From the NCBI GenBank assembly GCA_004134985.1, contig REGQ01000009.1, forward strand, positions 62,001 through 126,000: a stretch of 64,000 nt of DNA, written 5' to 3'. Source of the stretch: Paenibacillaceae bacterium. Lineage in GTDB: Bacteria; Bacillota; Bacilli; Paenibacillales; Paenibacillaceae. Below the pieces are notes generated by a model that was not told the DNA's origin, searched no databases, and saw only the letters and a list, made by a program, of their open reading frames with translations. Each line of letters begins with the position of its first letter. The stretch's first letter is position 1. Positions 1 to 8,096 of the stretch are shown here, in pieces. The translations under genes and the position numbers were made by a program.

Positions 1-1
1 C

Positions 2-533
2 GCTTTAATAACCAGGAACGCTTCACGAATGGTGCTTGCCGATCCCGAAGAGGTCTATTATGTGCTGAAAAGCCTTGTCATTGAGCTGGATCGAAATCAG
101 GAGAGCCGCGTGATGATCCATCTGCTTCTGGCACAGCTTCTCGTGCGCATCGCAAGATTGTGGAGTGAGACGGAGCAGGGGGAGCTGCTGCAGACGGATG
201 TGTATGTGAATGAGAGTATCCGCTACTTGCAGCAAAACTACGATCGCAATATCGCGGTGCGCGATGTGGCTGCTGCGGTCAATTTGCACCCGGGCTATTT
301 GCATCGGCTGTTCAAAGCGGGCACAGGCAGAACGATCAATGAATATTTGACTTCGGTCCGTATGGAGAAAGCGAGGATGCTGCTGCTGCAGACAAATATT
401 CCGGTCGCAGATATTTCCGATTATGTGGGAGTCGGGAGTCGGGAGTCGGCAATATTTTCATATGCTCTTCAAGAAACATACGGGCTGCACTCCGCAGCAA
501 TTCCGACAAACATTAAATACCCATAATCATTAA
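2..533 (+). pseudogene. AraC-family regulator, 3' part, frameshifted by a heptamer repeat
   Basis: The frame is open from base 2, so the gene starts upstream of the window. It encodes the end of a sensory region and a two-helix AraC/XylS DNA-binding domain (the stretch with NLHPGYLHRLFKAGTGRTI, then MEKARMLLLQTNIPVADIS). In the uninterrupted frame the last 30 residues (stop at 524-526) do not look like an AraC tail. At 427-447 there are three copies of GGGAGTC. Removing one copy gives VGSRQYFHMLFKKHTG...TPQQFRQ, the expected end of the second helix-turn-helix, and a stop at 531-533. So I infer a 7-bp duplication that breaks the second recognition helix. The neighbouring GH4 remnant suggests it once controlled a glycosidase gene. 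Phase variation or sequencing error are alternatives. Confidence 0.8.
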
Positions 534-929
534 AGGCTCAATCTAAGAATTAGCGGTTGACAGTCAGCGAGAGGAGCGGCAACAGGCCAGAGGGTTCTTC
601 CGATTGCTACATTGGGTTTGTAAACGGCCAGCAGTTCCTTGAAGAGTGCTTGCTTGGAACGAGCTGAACTTCTTATGGACATCGATGACCTTTAGGAGCT
701 TCCTTATACGGAAAGTCAGTTTCTAGCGGACATTAGCGACCGTAAACGCTCATTTTCGCCCCTATCCGCGACTTTTGAGCGCCTAAAGGACAGAGGTGAC
801 CGTTGCCTGAGGCGAATCTAGCCATTTGGGGCTCTGACGGTCATAAATGACCGGTATCCTTCAGGCCGGCTGAAAGATACCGGTCGATTTCCGGAAGCTT
901 GCTCCAGCAGCGGCCTTCCCGTTCCCGCT
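534..929. other. Gene-free stretch with a strong hairpin
   Basis: No convincing coding region is visible. Around 731-830 the sequence has short GCGGACATTAGCGACCG-like words of the sort seen in other intergenic repeats of this window. A strong hairpin lies at 849-885 (listed separately). Confidence 0.5.
849..885. repeat. Perfect long hairpin
   Basis: GACCGGTATC (849-858) pairs perfectly with GATACCGGTC (876-885), and inside it TCAG (861-864) pairs with CTGA (870-873) around a GCCGG loop. No T-run follows on either side, so it is not a typical intrinsic terminator. It lies about 45 bp before the point where GH4 homology begins and may mark the breakpoint that removed the 5' part of that gene. 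Confidence 0.6.
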
Positions 930-1436
930 CACTTCAATGTGATCAACGCTGGCATCATTGCGAACCTTCCCGGCGATGCGGTCATTGAAGCGCCTGGCTA
1001 TGTTGATCGCAATGGCATTTCCATGCCGCGTATTGGAGAGCTTCCGCTTGGCCCGGCTGCAGTATGCAATGCAAGCATTTCGGTACAGCGTCTGGCCGTT
1101 GAAGCGGCAGTTCACGGTGACGATCAATTGCTTCGTCAGGCATTTATGATGGACCCGCTGGTTGGGGCCGTCTGCAATCCCCGGGAGATTTGGCAGATGG
1201 TTGATGAGTTGCTGGTTGCCCAGAGCCAGTGGCTTCCCCAGTATGAAGCCGCATCCCGTGAGGCAGCCAGTCGTCTGGCTGCCGGTCCGTTAGTCAGTAC
1301 CTGTAATTATGAGGGAGCCGCGAGGCTGCACGTCAAAACTGTAGATGAAATGCGGCTTGACAGGGCGGCGTCCAACAAGAATGCCGCTGAAGCGGACAAA
1401 GGCAAGGAGCGGTCTGCTTCATCAGGCCAAACGTGA
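930..1436 (+). pseudogene. GH4 glycosidase remnant (C-terminal third)
   Basis: The translation contains NAGIIANLPGDAVIEAPGYV, then VQRLAVEAAVHGDDQLLRQA and MMDPLVGAVC. These match the last third of the two intact GH4 enzymes in this window (compare NTGGLITNLPREACVEVPCL and LLTIEAAITGKKEHIYHAAM). The NAD-binding GAGS segment, the NYTNPMA motif and the CHS/Mn-binding region are all missing, and recognisable homology starts only near base 930. Intact family members are about 430-480 residues; about 165 remain. The sequence differs clearly from the two intact copies, so this is a separate GH4 lineage and not a recent duplicate. With the broken AraC gene upstream it forms a decayed sugar-use module. 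It cannot be catalytically active. Confidence 0.8.
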
Positions 1437-1459
1437 ACCGTCTATATTCATCATCAAGC

Positions 1460-1503
1460 AAAGGCTGCGAATCCTTCTTCATAAAAGGGTTCGCAGCCTT
1501 TTG
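1460..1503 (+). terminator. Intrinsic terminator after the GH4 remnant
   Basis: AAAGGCTGCGAA (1460-1471) pairs with TTCGCAGCCTTT (1490-1501). The stem runs into T residues. It is the retained 3' end of the GH4 gene. Confidence 0.75.
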
Positions 1504-1633
1504 CCAATCCGGGCATTCATACGCTTGAGCGTGATGAAAGCATTAAAAAGATGGATGCCATAATTGGATGTTATGGAAGGACAACCTTTTGCACTGCCGC
1601 ATATACTGCACTTGAGAAGCTAGCAAAGGGGGC

Positions 1634-2044
1634 ATGCAAAAAGTGTTGCTTAGTGCGTTTTGTATGATTTGCGCGTTATTCGGTACAATCCTGTCATTTT
1701 CCTTCGGGGGGTGGAGTCAAGCATTAACTTTTCTTATGATCGCTATGGCAGTGGACTATATAACAGGGGTAGCTGCTGCAATCAAAGAGGACAAGGGTCT
1801 TAGCAGCATTGTCGGTTCATGGGGATTGGCCCGAAAAGGGTTAACACTGCTCGTTATTTTGCTTGCCCATCAAATCGATATTTTGCTGCAATCTGGGGAA
1901 ATGGTAATGTCAGCTTCGGTGTACTTCTATCTCGCCAATGAACTGATATCCATTATTGAAAACTGCGGCCGGGTCGGCCTGCCAATTCCCAAACAAATTA
2001 AAGGGATGATTGAAGTGTTGAAGGATCGGGGTAAAGATGAATAA
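1634..2044 (+). CDS. Holin-like membrane protein (phage_holin_4_1 family)
   Basis: A 136-residue protein with three or four hydrophobic segments (about 5-25, 27-50, 68-86 and 92-115). The run MAVDYITGVAAAIKEDKGLS, followed by WGLARKGLTLL, is typical of the toxin-secretion/phage-lysis holin family found in phages and as single genes in Bacillales chromosomes. AAAGGGGG lies just before ATG 1634. No endolysin or other phage gene is adjacent, so it is probably a domesticated chromosomal copy. Family holins make membrane lesions for lysis or protein export; the role here is unknown. The next gene downstream has an SOS-like site in its promoter. Confidence 0.8.
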   Translation: MQKVLLSAFCMICALFGTILSFSFGGWSQALTFLMIAMAVDYITGVAAAIKEDKGLSSIVGSWGLARKGLTLLVILLAHQIDILLQSGEMVMSASVYFYLANELISIIENCGRVGLPIPKQIKGMIEVLKDRGKDE

Positions 2045-2065
2045 CAAATAAATATACGTTAAGTA

Positions 2066-2094
2066 TTGATTTAAGAACGTTTGTTCTGTATAAT
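2066..2094 (+). promoter_or_regulatory. SigA promoter with embedded LexA/SOS-like box
   Basis: TTGATT (2066-2071) and TATAAT (2089-2094) are 17 bp apart. The spacer holds AGAACGTTTGTTCT (2074-2087), with GAAC-N4-GTTC symmetry. The Gram-positive LexA (DinR) box is CGAAC-N4-GTTCG, so both half-sites match in the core and differ at the outermost bases. A repressor bound there would block the promoter. This is inference from sequence only. Confidence 0.6.
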
Positions 2095-2137
2095 GACTAC
2101 ACGAACATATATTCTGCTTTTGTGTGGAGGTTTCATT

Positions 2138-2548
2138 ATGCCGTTAGTTAGTATGGACAAGCAGCGAACGTTGCCAACAGCGCCAACAATTCCTCAAGTT
2201 ACGATTCAGCATAGCGGAGAGCTAGAGAGCGTGAAGCGCTATATTACACTGGGCGTTGCGCTGAAAATTCTTGAACATGATATTAAAGTTGTGGAAGCGT
2301 CGAATATGAAGCTGCCGCGTTTGTATAAGTCATTGCTGCGTGGTCTTCAAGACTATGTCTTGCTGGAAATTGCTGCGCTGCGCAAACAGCTTCGCAAAGC
2401 AGGCATCCAAATTTACAACGAATGCAAAGATGCTTCGGGTATAAGGGCAGAGTATGTCTGCCGCGGTTACCGTCACCGATTTTCCCTCCACTGGGGATTT
2501 ATCCGCACAGAAGCAGAACGTTTGATCAAACAGCATCTGCCGCGTTAG
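2138..2548 (+). CDS. Conserved hypothetical protein, YhjD-like
   Basis: The ATG at 2138 is chosen over an upstream in-frame codon because TGGAGG lies 8 bp before it and the promoter -10 would overlap the longer version. The 136-residue product has no membrane segment or signal peptide. It is helical and basic, with the stretch LKILEHDIKVVEASNMKLPR and a C-terminal YRGYRH-like motif (CRGYRHRFSLHWGFIR). I think it resembles Bacillus subtilis YhjD, a small protein reported in the SOS regulon, but I cannot align it here. The SOS-like box in its own promoter agrees with that. The molecular function is unknown. Confidence 0.65.
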   Translation: MPLVSMDKQRTLPTAPTIPQVTIQHSGELESVKRYITLGVALKILEHDIKVVEASNMKLPRLYKSLLRGLQDYVLLEIAALRKQLRKAGIQIYNECKDASGIRAEYVCRGYRHRFSLHWGFIRTEAERLIKQHLPR

Positions 2549-2569
2549 TCACATTATAGGGAAATTCAA

Positions 2570-2603
2570 GAGCTTTGGCCGAGTTTAACGGCGAAGGCTT
2601 TTT
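2570..2603 (+). terminator. Intrinsic terminator of the YhjD-like gene
   Basis: AGCTTTGGCCG pairs with CGGCGAAGGCT (9 of 11 positions, the remainder mismatched), followed by TTTTTG. Confidence 0.6.
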
Positions 2604-2785
2604 GTTTTTGTATGCGCAATCGAGAAGGTATATTTGGAAATATGTTCTAGGATGCAATAAAAGGAATAAAAATCAGGTGTATAGAAATTGTACAGAACTG
2701 GGGGGTATGATGTTCAAGTGATGGTCGGTATCCGGCCAGCAAATATTAGATATTCAGGAAGAAAGGAGGTTCTGACTTCCCGGAG

Positions 2786-5700
2786 ATGCGACAACAAGAC
2801 CATCAGCAAGCAAACTCAAATAGGATAAATATGAAATTTAATGAGGAATGGAGATTGGCGAAACGAATGAGAAAAAAGGTTAATGTTACCGTTTTGGCAG
2901 TGCTGCTTTTATTGCAAACCTTGTTTAGTGCAGGTTTTTCTGAAGCAAACCCACAGAATGCGCTGAACGATGATACCCAGCAAGAGCAAAGTCAGGACGC
3001 CCCTGGCACAGAGGAGCAAGCAACTGATAGCGAGGGCAACGAAGAAGAGAGCAGCGGCAACGCAGGCAATGAGGAAGACGGAAATGTCGACGATGACAAC
3101 CAGGAAGATGGCAGTGAGAACGGCAGCGAGGAAGAAGAAGTCGATGAAGAACAAGAGCCAGGCGATGAAACGGCTCCGGAGACAGATGAAGAAGTGCCGG
3201 CTGATCCGGGCGTGATTTCGGGAAATCTGCTGACCAAAATGGTGTTGAAAAATGCTGATGGTGAAATTATCGATATCGAGCTGAATCCGGATTTTGAACG
3301 TTTGGTTTCAGGCGCTGCATTGAACGTCGATTTTGAATGGGAGTTGCCAAATAATCATGGCTACAAAGATGGCGCTGTGTTCAAGTTCGATCTGCCAAAG
3401 GAGTTTGCGATTTACAATGATTTCGGAGGCGAGCTGTCCAGAGGCGTTGGGGAAGGCAATGTAGGCACATTTAAAGTAAGCAAAAAGGCCGACGATAGCG
3501 GCTATGAAGTCATTATGACCTTCAATGAAGTCATCGAGAACGAATCAGATATTCAAGGAACACTTCAAATTAAAACAAGCTTTCGGACAGAAATTGTTAA
3601 TGAAAACAGCGAGGTCAAGATCGAAATTCCAATTAATGGCGGTACCCAAACAATAATCGTTCCTTTGCAGCCAAAAGCAGGTGTGGCTTTGGATAAGCGC
3701 GGGGCGAAAGGGGAAGGCACAACAATCAATTGGGAAATTGATGTGAACAAAAGCAAAGGGACCATTAAAAATGCTTCTGTTAGCGATACGGTTCCTCAAG
3801 GTCTAGCGATTGATGAAGACTCGATTGAGGTCTATCACCTGACAGTGAGCGAACAAGGCGAAGCAGTGCTTGGCGAGTTGGTTCCGGATAACGAGTATGC
3901 GGTGGAAGGGCCGGAGGATAACAAGTTTACGGTTAAGTTTGCCGGCGACAGCATCAAATCCGCCTATCGCATTAAGTATAAAACAAGCTATGGGACACTG
4001 GCTGAAGGTACGGATAAATCTTTTGAGAACAAAGCTGTACTTAACGAGAACGACAAGGAACTGGCCAATGCAAAGGCGACCGTAAAGGTATCGCTTGGCA
4101 AGTATTTGACCAAGAAAGCCGTTGGCGTCGATGAGGAAGCACAAACCATCAGATGGGAAATCCGTTACAACTTCAGTGATCGGATAATCGACCAGCCTGT
4201 ACTGGAAGACCGATTTGACAGTAAGCATGAGCTTGTTAGCAATTCATTTGACATTTATATCGGCGAGACAGGGGTTAAGCTGGACCCAGAGAAGTATTCG
4301 GTTACCACAGTCACCGATGACATGGGGAAAAACGGATTTGATCTGAAGTTTAACTTTGAGGTGAATTCCGGCTATATTATTCAATACACAACAAAAGCAA
4401 CAACTCGTTTGACTGGCAATCAGAAGATTACAAATACTGTCGTTTTAGATGGTGAAACTCCTGTAGGCGATTCAAAAAACTATACACCAAAGTCCGCAGT
4501 AAAAGAAAATAATAGCTGGTTTGGTTATGATAATCAGTTTAAACGTCCATACAGGCTCGCCACGGACGGAACGGATTATCGCGATAAAACGACGACTTGG
4601 GAAATCAGAGTAAACACTGACAATTTCATAATGAAAAATCTGGTCGTCAAAGACAGCTTTGAAACAAGGGGCTTGACATTCCTGCCTGACACTCTGCGCA
4701 TCCAAAGTATTGATGGTGTGGATGAACCGTTGAAACTTGGGGACGACTATACAGTTGCCGTTACAGACAACGATCCGCAGAAAGGTTTTGTGATTACGTT
4801 TAAGCGCCAGTTGGATAAAGCTTACGCTATCATCTACAAGACCAAATTTGATATCGATGCGCACACTGGAACAGATCGAAATTTCTGGAACAATGCGCTG
4901 CTCGAATGGACAGATGGCAATAATGAACCACAGACATCGAAAGTAAGAGACAATTTCTGGCCGGATGATTATACAGCCAGCAATGGCGCCAAGGACGGAA
5001 GCTACAATCCGGTCAATAAAGAAATTACCTGGCATATTAAAGCGAATTACAACTTGAAAAAATTTGCCGAGTTAAGAATTGTTGATGAATTGACCGAAGG
5101 GCAGTCGTTTGTCGAAGGCTCTGTTGAGGTTTATGAAATGACGCTCGATGGCTGGTGGAACAGCGTTAAGCGTGGAAACAAAGTGTCGAAGGATGATTAT
5201 TCAATTATCGACTTGGAAAACGCAAACGGTGATGTTACGGGTTTTGAAGTGAAATTCCATAAAGAAACCTCCCAAGCTTACTGGATCACATTCAAAACAA
5301 GCATTGAAGGTACGGTGATCGAAAGCAATAAAGCTTTTAATACGGCGTTTCTGTATGATGGAAAAACTGAGAAAGCTAAATTAGTCGGATCAGTAGAGGT
5401 TAAAAATGGTGGAACCTATACCGTGAAGAACGGAACGCAAGCAGGGAAACTGATTAAATGGACAATCGAAATTAATAAGGGACAGTCAACGGTTTCCGAA
5501 GCGAAAATTACCGATTGGCCAAGTGAAAACCAAGCTGTACTTATGGACTCTTTCCGCCTTTATAAAACGATAGTTGAGCCAAACGGCAATATCAAGAAGA
5601 CAGGTGAGCCGTTAGAGAGTGAGAAGGACTACAAGGTAAGTACCGGTACGGACGAAGAGGGGAATAATATCTTTGTACTGGCATTTACCAAACAGATTTC

Positions 5701-6658
5701 ACGAGCTTATATTTTGGAGTATGAGTCGGAAATTCTGGCGGACCACTTGGAGAAAGTGACAAATAAAGTCCAGTTCTCCGGCAAGGAAATCAAAACAGAG
5801 CTTGTTCCTACGAGCAGGGAAGTTACTGTATACATGTCCTCCGGCTCAGGCAGCGGCAGTGGTGTGACAGGAACGCTGGAAGTGACGAAAGTTGACAAGG
5901 ATGACCAGAAAAAAGTATTGGCTGGAGCAGAATTCAAGCTCTATGACAAAGCGGGCAAAAGAATGCCTACAACGTTGACAACCGATGAACACGGCAAAGC
6001 CGTATTTACGAAACTTCTCTATGACACCTACATTTTGGAAGAGATCAGTGCGCCAACCGGCTATCTGATTGAGCATGCTAAAACCGAAGTCGTCATAAGC
6101 AAAGAGAGCCTGAATGAAGTTAAAGTGAAGCAAATTCAAGTTGAGAACAAGAAAAAGCCGGTAGATCCAGGCAACCCAGGAAATCCTGGAAACCCGGGGG
6201 GCAATCCGGGTACCCCAGGAAATCCAGGTACCCCAGGAAATCCTGGTAATCCAGACGATTCGGAAGAACCTACAAATCCAAAACCTGGTACGCCAATCTT
6301 CCCTTCCAACCCTGACCGGCCAACGACCCCTGACAAGGAGCCGCAAGAGCCAACAGATGAAGATGAGGAAATCATTGACGATGAGGATGTTCCGCTTGGG
6401 GGCAAAGAGGAGACTCCGGACGAGGATACGCCTGATCAGGTGACGAAGCCTGATAAAGAACAAACACCTGAGATTGAAATCGACGATGAGGAAGTTCCGC
6501 AAGGCGGCTTGGATGAAACGCCACAGAAGCCATCTGTAAAAGTTCTTCCTAAAACAGGTGAAGAGAGCCATCTGCCAATGCAAATGGCGGGGCTAGCGCT
6601 CATTGTGGCTGGTATTGTGTTGGGATTGCGACGCACGAGCGGTGCAACCCGCAAGTAA
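2786..6658 (+). CDS. LPXTG-anchored multidomain surface adhesin (MSCRAMM-like, Cna_B)
   Basis: A 1290-residue wall-anchored surface protein. Residues 1-55 hold a long basic n-region and a hydrophobic signal segment (VLAVLLLLQTLFSAGF). An acidic Glu/Asp/Asn/Gly-rich linker follows to about 145. A first Ig-like adhesin domain spans about 145-300. Five repeats of about 141-148 residues then start at W-E-I/W-T-I motifs near residues 314, 456, 604, 747 and 890. A Cna_B/SpaA-like domain (about 1028-1120; EVTKVDKDD...ILEEISAPTGY) has the Lys and Glu expected for an isopeptide bond. A Pro/Gly/Asn repeat stalk and acidic region come next, then LPKTG at 1254, a hydrophobic helix and RRTSGATRK. Sortase would cleave in LPKTG. 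AAAGGAGG at 2763-2770 is far from ATG 2786; the inner ATGs at 2831 or 2867 remain possible starts. Confidence 0.93.
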   Translation: MRQQDHQQANSNRINMKFNEEWRLAKRMRKKVNVTVLAVLLLLQTLFSAGFSEANPQNALNDDTQQEQSQDAPGTEEQATDSEGNEEESSGNAGNEEDGNVDDDNQEDGSENGSEEEEVDEEQEPGDETAPETDEEVPADPGVISGNLLTKMVLKNADGEIIDIELNPDFERLVSGAALNVDFEWELPNNHGYKDGAVFKFDLPKEFAIYNDFGGELSRGVGEGNVGTFKVSKKADDSGYEVIMTFNEVIENESDIQGTLQIKTSFRTEIVNENSEVKIEIPINGGTQTIIVPLQPKAGVALDKRGAKGEGTTINWEIDVNKSKGTIKNASVSDTVPQGLAIDEDSIEVYHLTVSEQGEAVLGELVPDNEYAVEGPEDNKFTVKFAGDSIKSAYRIKYKTSYGTLAEGTDKSFENKAVLNENDKELANAKATVKVSLGKYLTKKAVGVDEEAQTIRWEIRYNFSDRIIDQPVLEDRFDSKHELVSNSFDIYIGETGVKLDPEKYSVTTVTDDMGKNGFDLKFNFEVNSGYIIQYTTKATTRLTGNQKITNTVVLDGETPVGDSKNYTPKSAVKENNSWFGYDNQFKRPYRLATDGTDYRDKTTTWEIRVNTDNFIMKNLVVKDSFETRGLTFLPDTLRIQSIDGVDEPLKLGDDYTVAVTDNDPQKGFVITFKRQLDKAYAIIYKTKFDIDAHTGTDRNFWNNALLEWTDGNNEPQTSKVRDNFWPDDYTASNGAKDGSYNPVNKEITWHIKANYNLKKFAELRIVDELTEGQSFVEGSVEVYEMTLDGWWNSVKRGNKVSKDDYSIIDLENANGDVTGFEVKFHKETSQAYWITFKTSIEGTVIESNKAFNTAFLYDGKTEKAKLVGSVEVKNGGTYTVKNGTQAGKLIKWTIEINKGQSTVSEAKITDWPSENQAVLMDSFRLYKTIVEPNGNIKKTGEPLESEKDYKVSTGTDEEGNNIFVLAFTKQISRAYILEYESEILADHLEKVTNKVQFSGKEIKTELVPTSREVTVYMSSGSGSGSGVTGTLEVTKVDKDDQKKVLAGAEFKLYDKAGKRMPTTLTTDEHGKAVFTKLLYDTYILEEISAPTGYLIEHAKTEVVISKESLNEVKVKQIQVENKKKPVDPGNPGNPGNPGGNPGTPGNPGTPGNPGNPDDSEEPTNPKPGTPIFPSNPDRPTTPDKEPQEPTDEDEEIIDDEDVPLGGKEETPDEDTPDQVTKPDKEQTPEIEIDDEEVPQGGLDETPQKPSVKVLPKTGEESHLPMQMAGLALIVAGIVLGLRRTSGATRK

Positions 6659-6674
6659 AATATAAAGCTATGAA

Positions 6675-6720
6675 ATGTCTACTGCGACGTATGTGATTCC
6701 GTCGTAGTAGACATTTTTGT
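6675..6720 (+). terminator. Intrinsic terminator of the adhesin gene
   Basis: TGTCTACTGCGACG pairs with CGTCGTAGTAGACA with one mismatch, then TTTTTGTTT. Confidence 0.85.
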
Positions 6721-6964
6721 TTGAAGTTGAAATCGTTCGGCTCAATTTGACAATAGCCGAGCAAGCAACGCAGTAAGCTGTAAGCTATTAGCAGCTTTGT
6801 TGTCAATGGATAGGGAAATATCATTCAGGTTGACAAGCTTTGTTCATGGTTTTGTCAAAAAGACAAAAAAATTTTTCTTTTCCTGAAGTTTAAGGTTGAG
6901 AAGATTAGCCGAAGTTGGTTAATATAGATAGTAGACATTACAGAGTAAGGGGGGGCATGCGAAG

Positions 6965-7357
6965 ATGCAGAAGTGGTTATTGTTTGCAGTATTTATCGGG
7001 GCTTCCGTCCTGGGCATCTATTTGATTACCTTTGGCCTTCCGGATAAACCGGTTGACGAAAGCGCTAGTCTTCCAGAAGGAATGCAATTAATGAAAGTTA
7101 AAGCGAGCAATTATGAGTTTAACCAGGAAGAATACACCGTCAAGCAAGGCGATACGATTCGATTCGTTCTTGATAACTCGGAAGGTATTCACGGAATGGA
7201 AATTGTCAATATGAACGTTAACTTGACAAATGACAATCCTACACAGGATGTTGTATTCGATCAACCGGGACGCTATGAAATGATTTGTTCTATTCCATGT
7301 GGTCCAGGACACGCGACGATGAAGTCGGTTATAATTGTTGAAGCACCAGCAGCATAA
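6965..7357 (+). CDS. Membrane-anchored CuA cupredoxin (cytochrome oxidase subunit II-like)
   Basis: A 130-residue protein with one N-terminal membrane anchor (about 4-24) and an extracytoplasmic cupredoxin domain. It carries the CuA ligand pattern of oxidase subunit II: His76 (EGIHGMEI), then Cys108-x3-Cys112-x3-His116-x2-Met119 (CSIPCGPGHATM). This is a binuclear copper electron-transfer site. Full subunit II proteins also have a second transmembrane helix and a partner subunit I, and neither is present nearby. So this is a stand-alone CuA domain, perhaps an electron carrier or copper-handling protein on the outer face of the membrane. GGGGGG lies 9 bp before the ATG. A terminator follows at once, so it is monocistronic. 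Confidence 0.88.
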   Translation: MQKWLLFAVFIGASVLGIYLITFGLPDKPVDESASLPEGMQLMKVKASNYEFNQEEYTVKQGDTIRFVLDNSEGIHGMEIVNMNVNLTNDNPTQDVVFDQPGRYEMICSIPCGPGHATMKSVIIVEAPAA

Positions 7358-7379
7358 GGAGCCAAATGGCTCCTTTTTT
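7357..7379 (+). terminator. Intrinsic terminator of the CuA gene
   Basis: AGGAGCCA-AA-TGGCTCCT overlaps the stop codon and is followed by six T residues. Confidence 0.85.
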
Positions 7380-7387
7380 GTAAACCT

Positions 7388-7651
7388 TTAGGTTGTTGGC
7401 TCAGAGTGTTTATTACGGTTTTTGGCGACAATTCGGTCAGTAATGAACCCGAGCAGCGCCCAGCTTATGATCGTCAGCACATACATAAGCAGAACGCTCA
7501 CCTCATGAATATCAATGAAAAACTCGACAAACCAAGCAGGTATGCTCAGCATAAAGAAAAACATATTATGGGGATCGGAGCCTGTGTAATTGTACAGGCA
7601 AAGCAGGAAGCTGAACGATGCCGCAATAATCGTTGCCGGATAACGCTTCAT
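7388..7651 (-). CDS. Small membrane protein, function unknown
   Basis: An 87-residue protein starting MKRYPATIIAASFSFLLCLY. A longer frame to 7714 exists, but AAAGGACGG lies just before the ATG at 7651 and the promoter at 7668-7696 would cut into the longer version. It has two to three hydrophobic segments (about 6-20, 29-46 and 50-70) and a basic tail (IVAKNRNKHSEPTT). I do not recognise a family. It converges on the CuA gene and is divergent from the Dabb gene. Confidence 0.7.
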   Translation of the reverse strand: MKRYPATIIAASFSFLLCLYNYTGSDPHNMFFFMLSIPAWFVEFFIDIHEVSVLLMYVLTIISWALLGFITDRIVAKNRNKHSEPTT

Positions 7652-7667
7652 GTTGACCGTCCTTTCC

Positions 7668-7696
7668 GTTATAATGACATTAACGATAGTATGCAA
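7668..7696 (-). promoter_or_regulatory. SigA-type promoter for the small membrane protein
   Basis: On the minus strand TTGCAT (7696-7691) and TATAAC (7673-7668) are separated by exactly 17 bp, and the ribosome binding site follows within a few bases. Transcription would start close to the site, giving a very short leader. Confidence 0.6.
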
Positions 7697-7764
7697 CACC
7701 TTGGGGGTTGCCATACGCTTGTTTGCATAGACAGACTTTGGATGAAATGAAGGGATGAGCGCAG

Positions 7765-8052
7765 ATGATTACTCATATTGTATTTTTTAAATTAAAGGAC
7801 AACAGCCCTGCAAATGTGGAAGAAACGGCTACGGTTTTGCGTGCGATGGAAGGCCAGATTGAGGAGTTGAAATCGATCGAAGTTGGTCTGGACGTGCTTC
7901 ACTCCGAACGCTCTTATGACATTGCACTGGTTACCAAATTTGAATCATTGGCAGCTCTTGAAGCCTATCAGGTTCATCCCGTTCACCAGAAAGTGATTGA
8001 ACATATGAGCAGAGTTCGTGAAGCTTCAGTATGTGTGGATTACGAAAGCTGA
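7765..8052 (+). CDS. Dabb-family stress-responsive A/B barrel protein
   Basis: A 95-residue cytoplasmic protein with the Dabb (dimeric alpha-beta barrel) signature: N-terminal MITHIVFFKLKD, a central VGLDVLHSERSYDIALVTKF strand pair, and a C-terminal HPVHQKVIEHM helix. Family members dimerise and some are induced by stress or act on polyketide-like substrates. The length is normal. GGGATGAG lies before the ATG. No neighbour suggests a substrate. Confidence 0.85.
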   Translation: MITHIVFFKLKDNSPANVEETATVLRAMEGQIEELKSIEVGLDVLHSERSYDIALVTKFESLAALEAYQVHPVHQKVIEHMSRVREASVCVDYES

Positions 8053-8096
8053 TCGCCGCCAGGCATCACAATTAATCACTAATGAGGGATTGAACA

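Noticed and set aside
1634-2044. Prophage remnant
   Set aside because: Only a holin-family gene is seen, with no endolysin, tail, integrase or attachment site; such genes occur singly in Bacillales.
2640-2785. Riboswitch before the adhesin gene
   Set aside because: Some hairpins can be drawn (GGCCGGATACCGACC-like pairing near 2725-2740), but no known riboswitch consensus could be matched.
5846-6583. Minus-strand 245-codon frame inside the adhesin gene
   Set aside because: Trp/Arg/Ile-rich product produced by reverse reading of the Gly/Pro repeat. It is antisense to a clear gene.
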